Assembly (NCBI RefSeq): GCF_030272615.1
Contig: NC_081406.1
Location: 140,152,361 to 140,216,360 of the forward strand
DNA from: Cryptomeria japonica
Taxonomy: Eukaryota > Streptophyta > Pinopsida > Cupressales > Cupressaceae
Reading direction: 5' to 3'
DNA: 64,000 bases
Part shown: in pieces, positions 36,474 through 48,661 of the stretch
How positions within the stretch are numbered: the first letter of the stretch is position 1
Layout of the letters: the number at the start of each line of letters is the position of its first letter
The notes under the pieces: model-generated
Told to the model about the DNA's origin: nothing
Databases searched by the model: none
What the model saw: only the letters and a program-made list of their open reading frames with translations
Made by a program: the position numbers and the translations under genes

Positions 36474-36548
36474 GATGGTATTGTTGTGGAGACAACAAGA
36501 TGGTATTGTTGTGGAGACAACAAGATGATATTGTTGTGGAGACAACAT
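36474..36548 (+). repeat. 25-bp tandem repeat, 3 copies
   Basis: Unit GATGGTATTGTTGTGGAGAC followed by AACAA, at 36474, 36499 and 36524. The third copy has one internal change (GATGATATTG). Confidence 0.95.
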
Positions 36549-38926
36549 AATTGATATGTTTTATTGATGGAATATTTCTTATTTGATATAGATTTCCACA
36601 TTGAGGCTCATTTTGCATTATAATGGATTTAAGCCCTTTGCGCTCTTTAGCTATGGTTTTTCCTTGTATGTTTTATGTGTTGTTGGGCTGCATGATGAAG
36701 TTACGGATCTTTTCTTGGAATTTGAATTGTAGCCTCTTTTCTATTGTTATTTATGGAGCATGGTAGGGGGAGTGGGCTTTCATGTGATGACCAGAGTCAT
36801 GAGAGATAGGCTTGCATGAGGATTCCTAGTAAGGATGCATGAAGTCTAGACTGTCAGGGCACATGGGGGTTTTCTTTTGTTTTAAACAAGTGATAACATT
36901 AACAATGAATTAATTGGAATGGGTAATTAGATCTCATTTAAACAAGATAATTAATAGTTTGAGCCTCATGGCTGATTCCTAGGGAGGATGTTTTTAGGAT
37001 AAGCATGAGAAGGTCGTGAAGACAGTAAGTCAAATCTCCCTTGATTCTCTCATGGGTAGAAATGGCTCCACATGTCTATTGGGGTTATGCTGTGAAGAGT
37101 TGTATATTGGAAATATTATGGGAGAGGATAGCATGTTATGACACTCCGCTCCTACATGTGTCCTTTGCTTGAGATGTATTGATGCCTTGTTGATTTTTGC
37201 GCCTTTGGGAGTTTTCTATTTGTGCTATCTTGTGATTGGTTCTCGCTTGAGTGTGCTTGTATTGTTTAGTCTCTTTGGTTTTAAGTGTCATCCTAGATGT
37301 AGAGTGTGTGTTGGGACCTTGTGTCATCTCCTAGCATGGGGGGTGGTTCCTTTGGTTCCACATGGTTGGGTGGTTGGTGCTTTTAAACCATTGGGATGTT
37401 CCTATCTTTGGATTCTTCTTGTGTGGATGAGGATGCCTCTTCAGATAGCTCATGGATAATAATTGCAGTAGGAATGTAAATGATGATGTGGTTTTTGTAA
37501 TGAAATTCTTATATAATGGTTGTAAAAGAAGTCATGTTTATGAGAAATGATTATGTTGTTTTATTTATGGTGATAGCTTTGGTTATGGTACATGATTGTA
37601 ATGATGAACCTTGAGTTTTATTGTAATGTATTTATATTAAATGAAATGGATGCATGAGATGTGGATAAGTATTATGGTTTGGAATTAAATGATGCAATTT
37701 GTATTCTTGATGAGCCATGTTAAAAGGAAATAGTATAAATGTTATGATAATGGTATTAGAATTAAATGATGTCTTTAACTAATGCATTAAGTGGAAGAAA
37801 TGTTATGCCTTGGTAGGATGTATGAGTATGAGTAGTATTGGAAGGTATAGTAGGACATGTTTATGTTTGGTGATTAAAGTTTCTAGAAGTATAGTATCAT
37901 ACTTCGTAGATAGTGATCTAATGGTTGGATTGAAATCTTATAATGCTTGGGATGTAATTGAATGGTCCTTATGAAATTATTGTATGGATTTTCTTAGTGA
38001 ATGAATTACTAATCTTATCAATGGAAATTACTAGTAAGTGTATGGGTAGACAGTAAAATGAATGCTTGTCTTTTAGGAAAGGATTAGAATGTATCATGTG
38101 TTATGGTTTAAGATTATATCTCCATTTGGTGGATGCTATTAGTTGTTATGAAATTAGGATATTGTATCTTAGTTTGTGTTGAGATGAATTTATGTAGCTA
38201 CCTGATTTGTAATAAGATGATTGTTGGTTAATTGATATAGTGTAAGAGATTTTAGGAGTATTAAATGAGCTATGGGTTAAATGTTTAGGAAGACTTTGTG
38301 AGTATTGCCTTCTGTACTTTGGGAATGGTGATGAAATAATAAGCATGCTAGGAGCACAGAATCATAAATGATTATGTGGAAGTTAATCGTAAATGGAAAT
38401 TGTTAATGTAATATAAGGGTTAATCTTGGTATGTGTATGGTGATGTTTATAGTTGGAGGTTACTTAATGGTAATAGGAACATTGGGACTTGACATATAAA
38501 ATGAACCTAAGAGAAAAAGGGAAATAGCTATGCAACGAAAGATAGAATCTCATATTAAATAAAAGATTAAGTAGGTTGCATATCATGAGTGTTAGGTATT
38601 GTTATGTTGCACCTATGTGTGTATAATGATTAAGATTATGAAGTATTGATCTGGAAGAAAGTAAATGTTTATTTCTTATGTAGGTAGATTAAATAATGGC
38701 ATTGAGATACCCTAGAGAGTTAGCAGTAATGATTTATTGTATTCCGCTTACATAATTGTTTGAATAGCTTGAGTGAATTATTCTATGTTCATAACACTTA
38801 AATGTTGTTGTGTGATCGTTGCATTGCTTAAGTGATGTTATGTATTGTATTGTTAAATAAAATAAAATAAATTAAATTAGTGTATATTTACCTATATTTC
38901 TCTGGGGTATTTTGGCGGGCATTAGA

Positions 38927-39990
38927 AAACCACTCTATGCTACTATTAGACCTAGAAAAGGTAAAAATAAAGGATGTATCCAAAGGTGAAAACCTCTCTG
39001 AGCCACTTGAGGATGGAAGGATTGACACACTTATTTAAGCATCATATCATGAAAAATCATCTATGTTGGTTAAGAAAACAATACTGGCAAATCTAGGCAC
39101 AAAAGAGAAACCAAGGATCATACATTTAGTAGAATCATTGACCCTTGAAGAAAGAGAAAAACATCTATAGTTTTACAAAGAAAGACAATTGAAATTTTCT
39201 TAGTCTTATGCAGATATGTTAGGGCTTGATTTGGATTTAGTTATGCATCACCTATATTTGCTACCAGAGGAAAGCCCTGTCAAGAAAAAGTTAAGAAAAA
39301 TGCACCCCCATGTGGCGCTATTGATAAAGACATAGTTACAAAAGTTGATAAATGTTGGGTTCATAAGGCCTATTGACTATGTAGAGTGGATTTTAAATTT
39401 GGTACCAGTTTCAAAACTTGATGGGAATGTCCGTATTTGCATAGATTTCAGAGACTTACAAAAATCATGTCCTAAAGACGATTTCCTACTTCCAAACATT
39501 GATATAATAGTGGATTTAATAGTAGTCATGAGATGTTATCCTTCATGGATAGATTGTCGGATTATAATAAAATCAAAATTGCTCTAGAAGATTAGATCAA
39601 GATAGCATTCACTTGTCCTTGGGGAACTTTCTATTGGAATGTCAATGCCCTTTGGATTACATAATGTTAGAGCTACCTATCAATGTGCAATGATCACAAC
39701 TTTTCATGAAATGATGCATACACATTTGGAATACTATGTAGATGATTTAATTAGAAAATCATACACCAGAGATGCACACTTAGAAATCATGGATAAAAAT
39801 TTCACAAGATTGGAGCAATATAAGGTGCAACTGAATCCAAAGAAATGTGTCTTTGGAGTAACCTTCAGGAATCTCTTGGGATACATTGTCTCATCTAAAG
39901 GAATTGAAGCTGGCCCTATAGTTAAGGCCATACTTGAAATGGCGCCACCAAAGAATATTCATCAGTTGAGATCCTTGCAAGGAAATTTAT
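38927..39990 (+). pseudogene. Element A reverse transcriptase (segment 3)
   Basis: Continues A after block D: ENHSMLLLDLEKVKIKDVSKGENL, then HLVESLTLEER (about 39120), INVGFIRPIDYVEWILNLVPV (39345), VRICIDFRDLQKSCPKDDFLL, TCPWGTFYWN, and YYVDDLIRKS with the YVDD codons at 39735-39746. NPKKCVFGVTFRNLLGYIVSSKGIE and KNIHQLRSLQGN close the domain. Frameshifts near 39540 and 39640 and several stops inactivate it. It aligns motif for motif with C RT. Confidence 0.9.
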
Positions 39991-41004
39991 AGTCTATTTT
40001 ATCTTTTATAGTATAACTAGTAGATAAATGTCAACCCTTTCAATGCCTATTACATAGGAATGTTCCATTTGGATGGGATGACAAGTGTGAACAAGCTTTT
40101 TAAAAAATCTAATAATAATTAATGTCACCACCAATTTTAGTACCTCCACAAAATGATAAGCCCCTACTTATTTACATCTCTGCAACTACCACAACATTAG
40201 GAGCACTTTTGGCATTGTGTGACTCTAAAGGAAAAGAACATTCTATATATTATCAGTCATACTCTGGTAGGATATGAGCTAAATTATACTCCTATTGAAA
40301 GAATGTGTCTTGCCATAGTTTTTGCTTCACATAAGTTGTGACATTACATTCTTACACATCAAATGAAGCTCATTGCCAAAATTAATCCTCTTAAGTACCT
40401 TCTAAGTAAAGCAACACTTATAGGATGACTTGCTAAATGGGTCATGATTCTTAGTGCGTACGACAGTGAGTGCATGGAAAGAAAAGAAATAAAAGGACAA
40501 GATATAGCGGGTCAACTTGTTGATCCCTCTATTATAGATGATCATCCACTTATTGCAGAATTACCCAAGGAATCAATATTCAACATGGAAATTACACATC
40601 TGTGGACTTTATATTTTGACAGATTCTTCACACAAGGTGTTTGTAGATCTAGTATTCTAATTGTTATACCGCAAGGGGATTGTATACCTAAGGCTTACAA
40701 GATACTTTTTCTATGTACCAACAACATTGCACAATATGAATCACTCCTTACTAGGTTCTGCATGGTTGTACAATGGAAAATCTTAGAGCTATGCATTATT
40801 GGTGACTCCCAGCTCGTAATTAGATAGGCTAATGATGATCTTACAAGAAAAAAGATGAAAAGTTGATGTCATATAGAAGAATGGTGGATGACTTTAAAGC
40901 TTAATTCATAGAAATCATCTTTGAAAAATTTCCCAAGGACAATAATAGAGAAGTTGATGCAATGGAAACAATCACATCCATTGTAATAATGCCAAGTAAT
41001 GTCG
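39991..41004 (+). pseudogene. Element A RNase H pair (segment 3 end)
   Basis: Gypsy RNase H remains at about 40120-40440 (SPPILVPPQNDKPLLIYIS-like start). The archaeal-type RNase H follows at 40444-41004: LWTLYFDRFF with the first Asp, CTNNIAQYESLL where the catalytic Glu of the family (EYE in C) reads Gln, and IIGDSQLVI with the last Asp. The sequence stops at the TGTCG target of element E. Integrase continues at 53068. Confidence 0.8.
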
Positions 41005-42532
41005 TGTTGGATCTCAAATCAACAAATTGGATGGGTTCTAAGGAAAGGCCAGCTCCTATGATCAAACCTTCCAATTTGACTTGGCCAACTTATGGAGTGA
41101 ACCTATTTGGTTACTAACTCTCTCACTTTAGGCTCTGCAAGACCTAGGCGGGTATACCTATCCACTAGTGGCTTTCGATGACTAATATTTTTGTATAGAA
41201 GATTGAGTGTCTTGATCTAAATTCTTCCCTATCTTAGAATGACATAGGTTCCTAGGATAGGTGGCTTTTAGATGAGCTCAAAAATTGATGTTGTGAAAGC
41301 TATTAGATATTTGTACTTGAAATTTATATGTATACACTATTGCTAATTGATTCTATATACATACTACTCAACTATTCCTATTGCTTTGAAGTAAAGGTAA
41401 TTGATATGGTAAAAAGTTGTTATTTATGAATGACCAATGTCTTTCTTGTTATTTGGGATACAGAGTCTTATATTTCCCTAGGACTTAATGTATGATTTAT
41501 GAAACAGTTTTTAAACCTACCCCCTTTGGTAAATCTGTCAGTTACTGTTTCTTATGAGATCTGCTAAATGTTTATATCATAAACCGCCTGAATGAATTTA
41601 ACCCTAACCTTAAGGGACCATTCAAGGAAGAACTACAAGGAACAATTACAATCCATGAGTAGATCTTTTTAATCCAAATTTATAATATAGGAACATATAC
41701 TTCACTGTACGAATACGAATAACCTTATCTCCTTTAGATAATATCACAAACAACTGCCTATAGAAAATGAAATAACTCACAACACATATGCGAAGGAAAA
41801 CAACTGACTGTATTAAAGGTTCAAAAATAGTACAGTATCATGCCAGAGTCTCTATTATATTTCTTCTCACCCTCCCACTCATATCTACATTTTTTAACCA
41901 CTTATATATGTGGTTGAATGGGCACAATACCCCTTTTGGGGTGAAAAGTCACCATTTTACATTAAAATTAACAAAACCCTTTGAAATTAATATGCAAACT
42001 AGTTAGTCAATAAACTTGCTTTAAGCTATCTTTCAGGTTTTCATTTGGTTGGCAGCCTTAAACTTTATATACGAATCTGAAATATATTGTGGTGATAGGA
42101 AACATCCACTTATAAAATGGGTCTTCATCATATTTGATATTTGCATACATTGTCATTCCAAGTTGGCATCTTCTTTCATGTAGGTCAAAATAACAAACTT
42201 TTCAGCCTTCTTACAGTCTTCTGTATGGTCTATAGCCAAAAACACATTGTACAAATCTAATATTTTTACCAGAGCTTGGAAACATGATTTTCTGAAATGG
42301 GTATTTCTTATATTTTCATGTTTCATTCATTTTAATTCTCTATTCATATCATCTTTTCTACAAATCAAAAACACTAGTCTTTCATGGGGTCTATTGGAAT
42401 TAATTTATTCATATCCTCCTTTACTCTAGTTGTTCAAATCATTAATCATCCATTATGTGTCATTTCCATGAAGTGACCACCATTTTTAATAGTAGGGTGC
42501 TTGAAATTATTTGGAAATTTGAAACCCCAATA
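41005..42532 (-). repeat. Element E 3' LTR (1528 bp)
   Basis: Plus-strand ends TGTTGGATCTC...ACCCCAATA, a direct repeat of 51541-53067. The terminal CA is mutated to TA. Confidence 0.92.
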
Positions 42533-42761
42533 GTGGCTTTGTCTGGGGATGTATGCCCCTTGCGGGCATAGAAAGAATCCAGTTTTCTCTAGTAGAGTAG
42601 ACCATTGCCAATCATCTCCCTTATGTAGATTATGTTAAAACTGCATTTGGTGGCCCCTAGGTCCCAAAATCATGAACACTCATTTTTTCTAGATCAAACA
42701 CCTGGTTCTCATTTTGCAACAACATTCCAATTTAGCACACATCATTGACCAATTTGATTTC
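42533..42761 (-). other. Element E internal remnant left of F1
   Basis: Continues the E internal sequence across F1: the residues before the insertion (PYDE) join KLVNDVC here. No clear polypurine tract precedes the LTR on the minus strand. Instead the plus strand reads GTGGCTTTGTCTGGGGA, which looks like a PBS. Confidence 0.6.
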
Positions 42762-43550
42762 TGTTAGGGTTCCCAAAGATACTGAGAGGGGGGCTGAATT
42801 AGTATCTAACCAGTATATAAGTTTACTTGACTTAAAACATGGAAAACATATTAAAACTATGTACTGGTAAACCAAAAATAATGCAATAAACAAGAATAAC
42901 AACAACCACATGAGAAGCACACCATAACATAGTATTTTAACGAGGAAACCCGGTGTGGGAAAAACCTTAGTGGGATTTGTGACCTACAATATTCGCTTAC
43001 TGGCCAATAAGGGAATATTACTTTTACATTAGGGGCCTACACATGTAGGAAGGCCAAGTGCCTAGAGCTCACTGCTCAATTACAAAAGAAGTCACATTGA
43101 CTTACAAAATGGATTATATTAATTCAAAGTCTTGTACTGCTTCAGATTAGCATTTTCTATGCCAGATCCAGTACCGGTTTAAGCTCTATTACATACATAA
43201 ACCCTTAACCAATAATTCGCATATTAGGTCTGCATAATTTCGCCTATCTTATCTCTACAAAATGATCTACAATGATCTCATACATATATGAGTCATATTA
43301 CAACTCACCATGTCAGCTTACAATGATTTTACAATTAATTACAAAATATATTTTAAATAAAATTGAAGTCGGCCAAGGTGACGGTATCCTTCCTTTCACT
43401 ACCGGTGTTTTGTGTGCCGGTGTAGAGTCTGTCTGTCAGTGCTAGTGTCAGTATCTTTGTCTTGCTAGTATCATATGATTGCAAGGTTGCCATCAATGAC
43501 AAAACCTTCAATCACCTACAATTTCTCATTGGAGTGTGCATTTGCCAACA
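42762..43550 (-). repeat. Element F1 3' LTR (789 bp)
   Basis: Minus strand TGTTGGCAAATGCACACTCC start (43550) to CCTAACA end (42762). It contains ACCGG-type words (ACACCGGCAC, ACACCGGTAG) in the U3 part and a C-run (TTCAGCCCCCCTCTCAG) near the U5 end, as in element B. Confidence 0.94.
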
Positions 43551-43751
43551 ATCTCCCCCTTTAGCATTGATGGCAACACTCATGAGAAAAATCAAAAGTG
43601 TCCAAAATGATATCCAAAAATAGTTTGCCAAAATTATCTTTCCAAAACTGTATGCTAAAAAATGTATGCTCCCCCTGAGCAGATGATGTCCTTTCTTCTG
43701 ACCATTTTTCTCATCCCACTACTCCCTCTTTGACATCAATGACAATGGTTG
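43551..43751 (-). promoter_or_regulatory. Element F1 3' untranslated region with three polypurine tracts
   Basis: On the minus strand CAAAGAGGGAG, CAGGGGGAG and the proximal AAAGGGGGAGAT (43551-43562) next to the LTR. The sequence TGTTGCCATCAAT before the last tract also precedes the last tract in element B (32489-32502). Confidence 0.88.
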
Positions 43752-46700
43752 TCATTTGCTTTCAGTGGAGTCCTGCCTAGATTCTTGTAATCGGTGGGTT
43801 ACAATCTGAAAGAAATCTATCAAAACTAAATTTATGCCAATGCTGAATGTTTTGCTATCTTTTATTGCCTCTTGTGTTCTCTGCATTGTACCGGTGAGTA
43901 TGTGCATTTTCTCTTTCGGTGTCTTCAGTCTGGGAACCAGAGCTTCAGATATTTCTTTTCTCAAGGAAATAAGATACTCTAGTCTTGGACTAAGTCTTCA
44001 TTTCATGTCCTTTGCCTTATCCTTTATTCCCTATTTGTCATTCTCCAGTTTCTTGATTTTCTCTTCTTGTTCTACAGTCTTCTTCTCTAACTCCAAAAAT
44101 GAATCTGATGCACCTATCAGATTGTCAGCAATATTATTTATCTTCTCTTGTGCTTTGTTGATCTCCTTGTCAAGATCCTCTATTAGGACATTCATTTTGC
44201 AAGTATCCCTGTATAGTTTCTTGAAGTCATAGATTATTTCTCCAAGTTCTAGTAAAAGGGTGTCCATTTCTTCCTTGTTCTTCTTTATAATATCCTCAAA
44301 TAATTTCTCTTTTTCTTTTATCATTCTTTCCTTAAATGTATCCTCATTTATTTGATCAATAGTTAGTAGGTTTCTGGTGATGAACTTAGACAATGTGTCT
44401 AGTTGACCTAAAGAATCTTTATTCTCAACACTGCACTTTGGTGCTATCAATTTAAGAATTGGTATTTTATCATCAATAGCCTTATAGGCTTGTGCATTGC
44501 ATTCCGTGATTTTCTTTATTGAATTTAATAGGACCTCTATTACATTAGTATGTCTGGATTCTGCCATAGCTGTACTAGATATTTGTCCAATAATTTTTAC
44601 AATAGCCATGCTACCGGTTGTGGTAATTTCCTTGCTTGATTCGACCTCTGGTAGGTATGTCTATGTTTGCATTTATACAAACAAAGGTTATTGTTTTTTA
44701 GTTTGGGCTTGTGGTACTGTCTTTGTCTATACTTGAGCTTCAACCTGTACCGGTTTTGGTTTCTCTAACTATGTCTCAGAAGGTTTCTCTGAGTTTTCAA
44801 TTGCCAGTTTCTTAGATGTAATCTCAGTTTGTACCTCTGAACTTTTCTTAACCGGTTCTTTAGATGATTTATCTATTGTATCTACCGGTTTCTCAGTGGT
44901 ATCCTTTGCTGGTTGCTTTGCCTATGTAAGTTTTTCTATGTTTGTCTCAATCTCTGCAGCTGGTGACTCAGTAGTCACATTTTTCACCTTATCCTCAGTG
45001 GTTTCTCTGTCAACCACAACATTAACTTCCTAAGTGTCTACATTTATTGTATGCAAAATTTTTGATTTAGGATTTGTATCTTCTACCAGAGTCTCCATAC
45101 TCTCAATGGCCGGTTGATTTTCAGTAGTGTCTACCAGTGGAGTATCTAAAAGAGGTGGGGGCATATTGCTAGTTATTTTTCAGGCTTGGTGGTCCACCTA
45201 CCTTACCTTTTCCCTTATCTCTATCATTTTGATATACTTTGATAGTTTTTGGCCTAAGTAATTCTTCCTCTTTTTCTTTTTCTACAAAGAATATATCCCA
45301 TCCATCTGTTGTTTCCTTAGATACTTAATTTACTCTATGAGCCATTAATACTACATGTCGATGAGCAATAGAAAACACTGTCTGGTTAGCCTCATTGATT
45401 AATTTTTCTATTTCATCAGGTGAGTTAACTGGATGCACTGCCAATAATTTTTCAATCTTAATCTTTTTATCTAGTTCAACAATAGCTAATCTTCTAGCTT
45501 CTAATCTCCTCTACAAGTCATTTGGAATTTCATCGACAACTTCCATTAAGAATTTCTTGTATATATCTAAGTGTAAAATCACACTATTCTCTATACTTTC
45601 CTTATCATCAGCTAATAGTGTATTGTATATTTTATTGATGTTCTTCAGCTTACCATCCTCTGTGATTTCACTAAGAAGTTTGTCTATAGGAGCAATAGTT
45701 TGTTTTGCCTTCTTCTTAGGAGTCATCTTCTTCACTGGAGGCCTTACTGCCTATTGCTTCTGTCTTGTCCTTTTTGCTATAGGAGAAGGTACCAGTGAGG
45801 TTTTCTTTTCCTTTCAACCCTTTTAAATACATCAGGTATATCACTTTCAGAAGAAGCTCCAACTAGTGAAAGATGAGTTTCTAGTTGAAGTGCTTCCAAC
45901 TCACTTTTAGTTATACCAGTTTGTCTTAACACATCTTCCTTAATTCCTTTCACTTGCCGAGATCCTTTCCTAACCTTTGCTTCTACTCTCTTAACTCTTT
46001 TGGTTGATTGAATTGTGCTTTCAATTGTTTCTGCACTACCAAATACTTTCTCTTTCGGTTCCTTAGGAGCTTCAAGGAGGGATTTTGCATAAGTTTCTAT
46101 GATGTTGTCATCTGTTTCACAACCCATTTCAGTTACCCAGATGGTTCTAGGGATAATTGCCTCCATCCAAATTTCATCTTTCTTGATCACAAAACAAATT
46201 TTCCTTTGATACTTATCCATAATAGCTTGTGATAGTCTTACTCTAGTTTTCATTCGAGCCTTCAGTGCTTGAAAGTATTCATTTATGTTTTTCTCCCTGT
46301 TCTCTCCCATATTGTTTAATAGATCTGATAGTTGTTTTCCTACCGATATGTCAAAACCAAAATCTCTAGCACCAATACTGGGTAGTTGTTTGGTTATGTA
46401 CAACATCAGACAAACAAGTAAGTTTCCAAATTTGAATGTTCCTTTTTTGTCTCTTTTGATCTTTCCTAGATTGTCTATCAACTCATCTTTAAGCCATTCA
46501 CATATGTCTATCCTTGCATTATCATTGACCATATCATAGGCACTCTTGATACATAGGCTAGAAACTGAATTTAACCTATTTGCATGTGTAGCCTTATAAC
46601 CTAAGATCATAGTGGTAAATCTGACATTTATATCGTTTACATTGTTTACCCTTAGAGATCTCTTATCAAATGTTGCACTGGTTAGGTTTATCACCGTGTT

Positions 46701-47174
46701 ATTTGAGACCTTCTTTGTTTTGTCGGGTCTGTTGCCAGTGGAGGGTAACCCTGTTACACCTTTTACCACTTCTTTTGTGATTTTATGAATAGAGTCTAAC
46801 TAGAAAAATTCACCATGTACTCTGCTTAACACAATCCTTATGATATCCTTGGGAAAATCTTGGATACTAAGAATTTCAGTGAAACCTAGGGTTTCTACTA
46901 TCTTATGTTCAGGTTTGACATTTCCAGATTCATCACAAATCATAGTGTTATACATATTTTTAATCTCATCATCACCTAGTTCATCAATATGACAATGTAT
47001 ATACATCCTAGGGTGTTTAGTATATACTACTCCTTTAGGGATTTGAGAAAATGCACCTATACTATCATCTTTCTTTACAATTTCAGGAACTAGCTGGAAT
47101 ATGGGTCTAGGTCACTTAACAACTTCAACAATAGTAGGGTTTGCAATAAATTCAGGAGTGGATGAAGATGCCAT
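43752..47174 (-). pseudogene. F1 ORF2: long protein of unknown family, broken
   Basis: About 1,140 codons from the ATG at 47174 (MASS) to a stop at 43752. I do not recognise the family. Conserved with F2 ORF2: SRVHGEFF, HKITKEVVKGVTGL, FDKRSLRVNNVNDINVRF, SLCIKSAYDMV, FGNLLVCLMLYITKQLPSIG, ICFVIKKDEIWMEAIIPR; then a basic segment, and a C-terminal coiled-coil piece (44609-44031). Stops include one after HGEFF (about 46799). A frameshift near 45780 is compensated further on. Compared with F2, this copy is more decayed. Confidence 0.85.
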
Positions 47175-47477
47175 AGCTATAAATACCTCAATCTGCCTTA
47201 AGGATGAATAATTTCATGGATGCTTCACTTCTTCACTTGAAATACCTTCACTCAGGAATTTTCGCACTCTTGAAGACTTGAATGCTCGGTGAATGAAAAA
47301 GGAGCCAAAACACTTGCTTTATAATGTTATTTTTGCCAACTACTACATTTAATGCTCGCCGGTAAGTCACAACTTAACTCATCTACCAGTAGAGAAGTAA
47401 TTTCAACTTCTCACCATCAATCGAGGGAATAATAGCATGTTTTTCATTTTGTTGCTAAACCCCCAAAAGAATTTTCT

Positions 47478-48590
47478 TCAGTTAGATGAAGATTCTCCTA
47501 CTGGTGGAGTGTTACTCTGTTTTGCTAGTGGAAGAGTATTCCCATTAATATTTTGATTTGACTTTCTGATCCATTGTTTCAAGAATTCTTGCTTTACCTC
47601 TTCAATCTTTTCTTTACAATTCAAAGTAGGACCTTTGTTATTTGTTGGTGAGGACTTGCTTCTACAAAATTTAGTGACATGTCCAGTCTTGTTACATGCA
47701 TAACAAGTCACGTTGTTCTTCTAAATAGCTTTCCCATATCCTATGCCAGTATGTGTTCTTCATTGATTAGATAAGTGCCCAAATCTTCCACAAACATAAC
47801 ATCTCACATTCATTCTGCAATTTTCTGAATTATGACCAGCTTTGTTGCATTTGGAACATTGACCAGTGGGTGTATTAGTGTTCTGATAATTTCTAGATCT
47901 ACACTAATTTTCTCTATGACCATACTTGTTGTAGTTAAAGCATTTTCCATTAAATTTGTAAGCAGTAGGTTGTCTTACCGGTTTGTTATGATCATGATTG
48001 TTTGTAGTACCAGAGCTTTCACCAACTTCAAAGCCAAGGCCATTTGTATCACCATTAGGTTTCTGATTCTTTAGCATGTCACCAAGTTCTTTTGAACTTT
48101 TCTTGAATTTCTCCTTGTGATGATTTGCAACAATTAGTTTGTTCTCCAAGATTCCTTTCTGTCTCATGAGTTTAGTTATGTCATTTTGTGTGTGCATTAG
48201 ATCTGTCTTCAACATATCATTTTCATGACTGAGTCTTGTGTTTTCATTTCCACCATCATTTAGTCTTCTAACCAAGTCTTCTTCATTCTTCTTTCTATCT
48301 TCAATTTCTTTACAAAATCTCATAGTCATATCTTGCATCTCATTCTTTGTTGTATTGATTTCTTGTCTTAGCTTGTTTACCAGATCATTAAGAGTTTCCT
48401 TTTCATTTTCCTCATTCTGCATTTTTTCACATAGTTCTCTTCTCTTGTTCCTTGCAATAGTAAAATTCTCGTGAAGAGCTTGAATAATATCCTAAGCAGC
48501 CTTTAGATCATCTTCAAGTTTGATGTTTTTCACCTTTTCTGCATCATAGTCTGTAAGAGTTGTTTCCAATTGTTTTCTCAAGTTTTCCAT
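47478..48590 (-). pseudogene. F1 ORF1: coiled-coil protein with zinc knuckles, gag-like
   Basis: Starts MENLRKQLETTL at 48590. About 200 residues of heptad-rich, Glu/Lys/Asn-rich coiled coil are followed by knuckles CFNYNKYGHREN, CSKCNKAGHNSENC, CYVCGRFGHLSNQ and CYACNKTGHVTKFC. It lacks the capsid (UBN2) domain expected of a copia gag. In-frame stops: one near 48490 (LKAA-stop), two within the knuckle region, and TAG at 47721-47723, the last shared with F2. It is probably a nucleic-acid-binding particle protein. That role is inferred. Confidence 0.85.
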
Positions 48591-48647
48591 CTCTACCAAT
48601 GACAAGATCTTCCTCAAGCTGTTAGGCTTTTGAAAATAGAGGACCAA

Positions 48648-48659
48648 GCTTTGATACCA
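48648..48659 (-). promoter_or_regulatory. Element F1 primer binding site (iMet type)
   Basis: Minus strand TGGTATCAAAGC, one base different from TGGTATCAGAGC, two bases inside the 5' LTR end. Same type as element B. Confidence 0.92.
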
Positions 48660-48661
48660 AT

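Larger units (their letters stand above)
33982..38926 (+). mobile_element. Block D: about 4.9-kb solo-LTR-like insertion in element A
   Basis: Starts TGTAGTGTCC and ends GGCGGGCATTAGA. Flanking pentamers AAACT and AAACC lie within A codons (SEN...ENHSML), and A is continuous once the block is removed. No gag, pol, PBS or internal repeated ends are seen, so a solo LTR is the simplest reading. A terminal TACA mutated to TAGA would explain the end. It holds a (TA)n run, 25-bp tandem repeats and ATGCGCTAAAC words like those of C. Strand is by convention; true polarity is unproven. Confidence 0.65.

Noticed and set aside
43834-44232. Plus-strand frame opposite F1 ORF2
   Set aside because: Hydrophobic shadow of the coiled-coil coding strand; the minus-strand product is the one conserved with F2.
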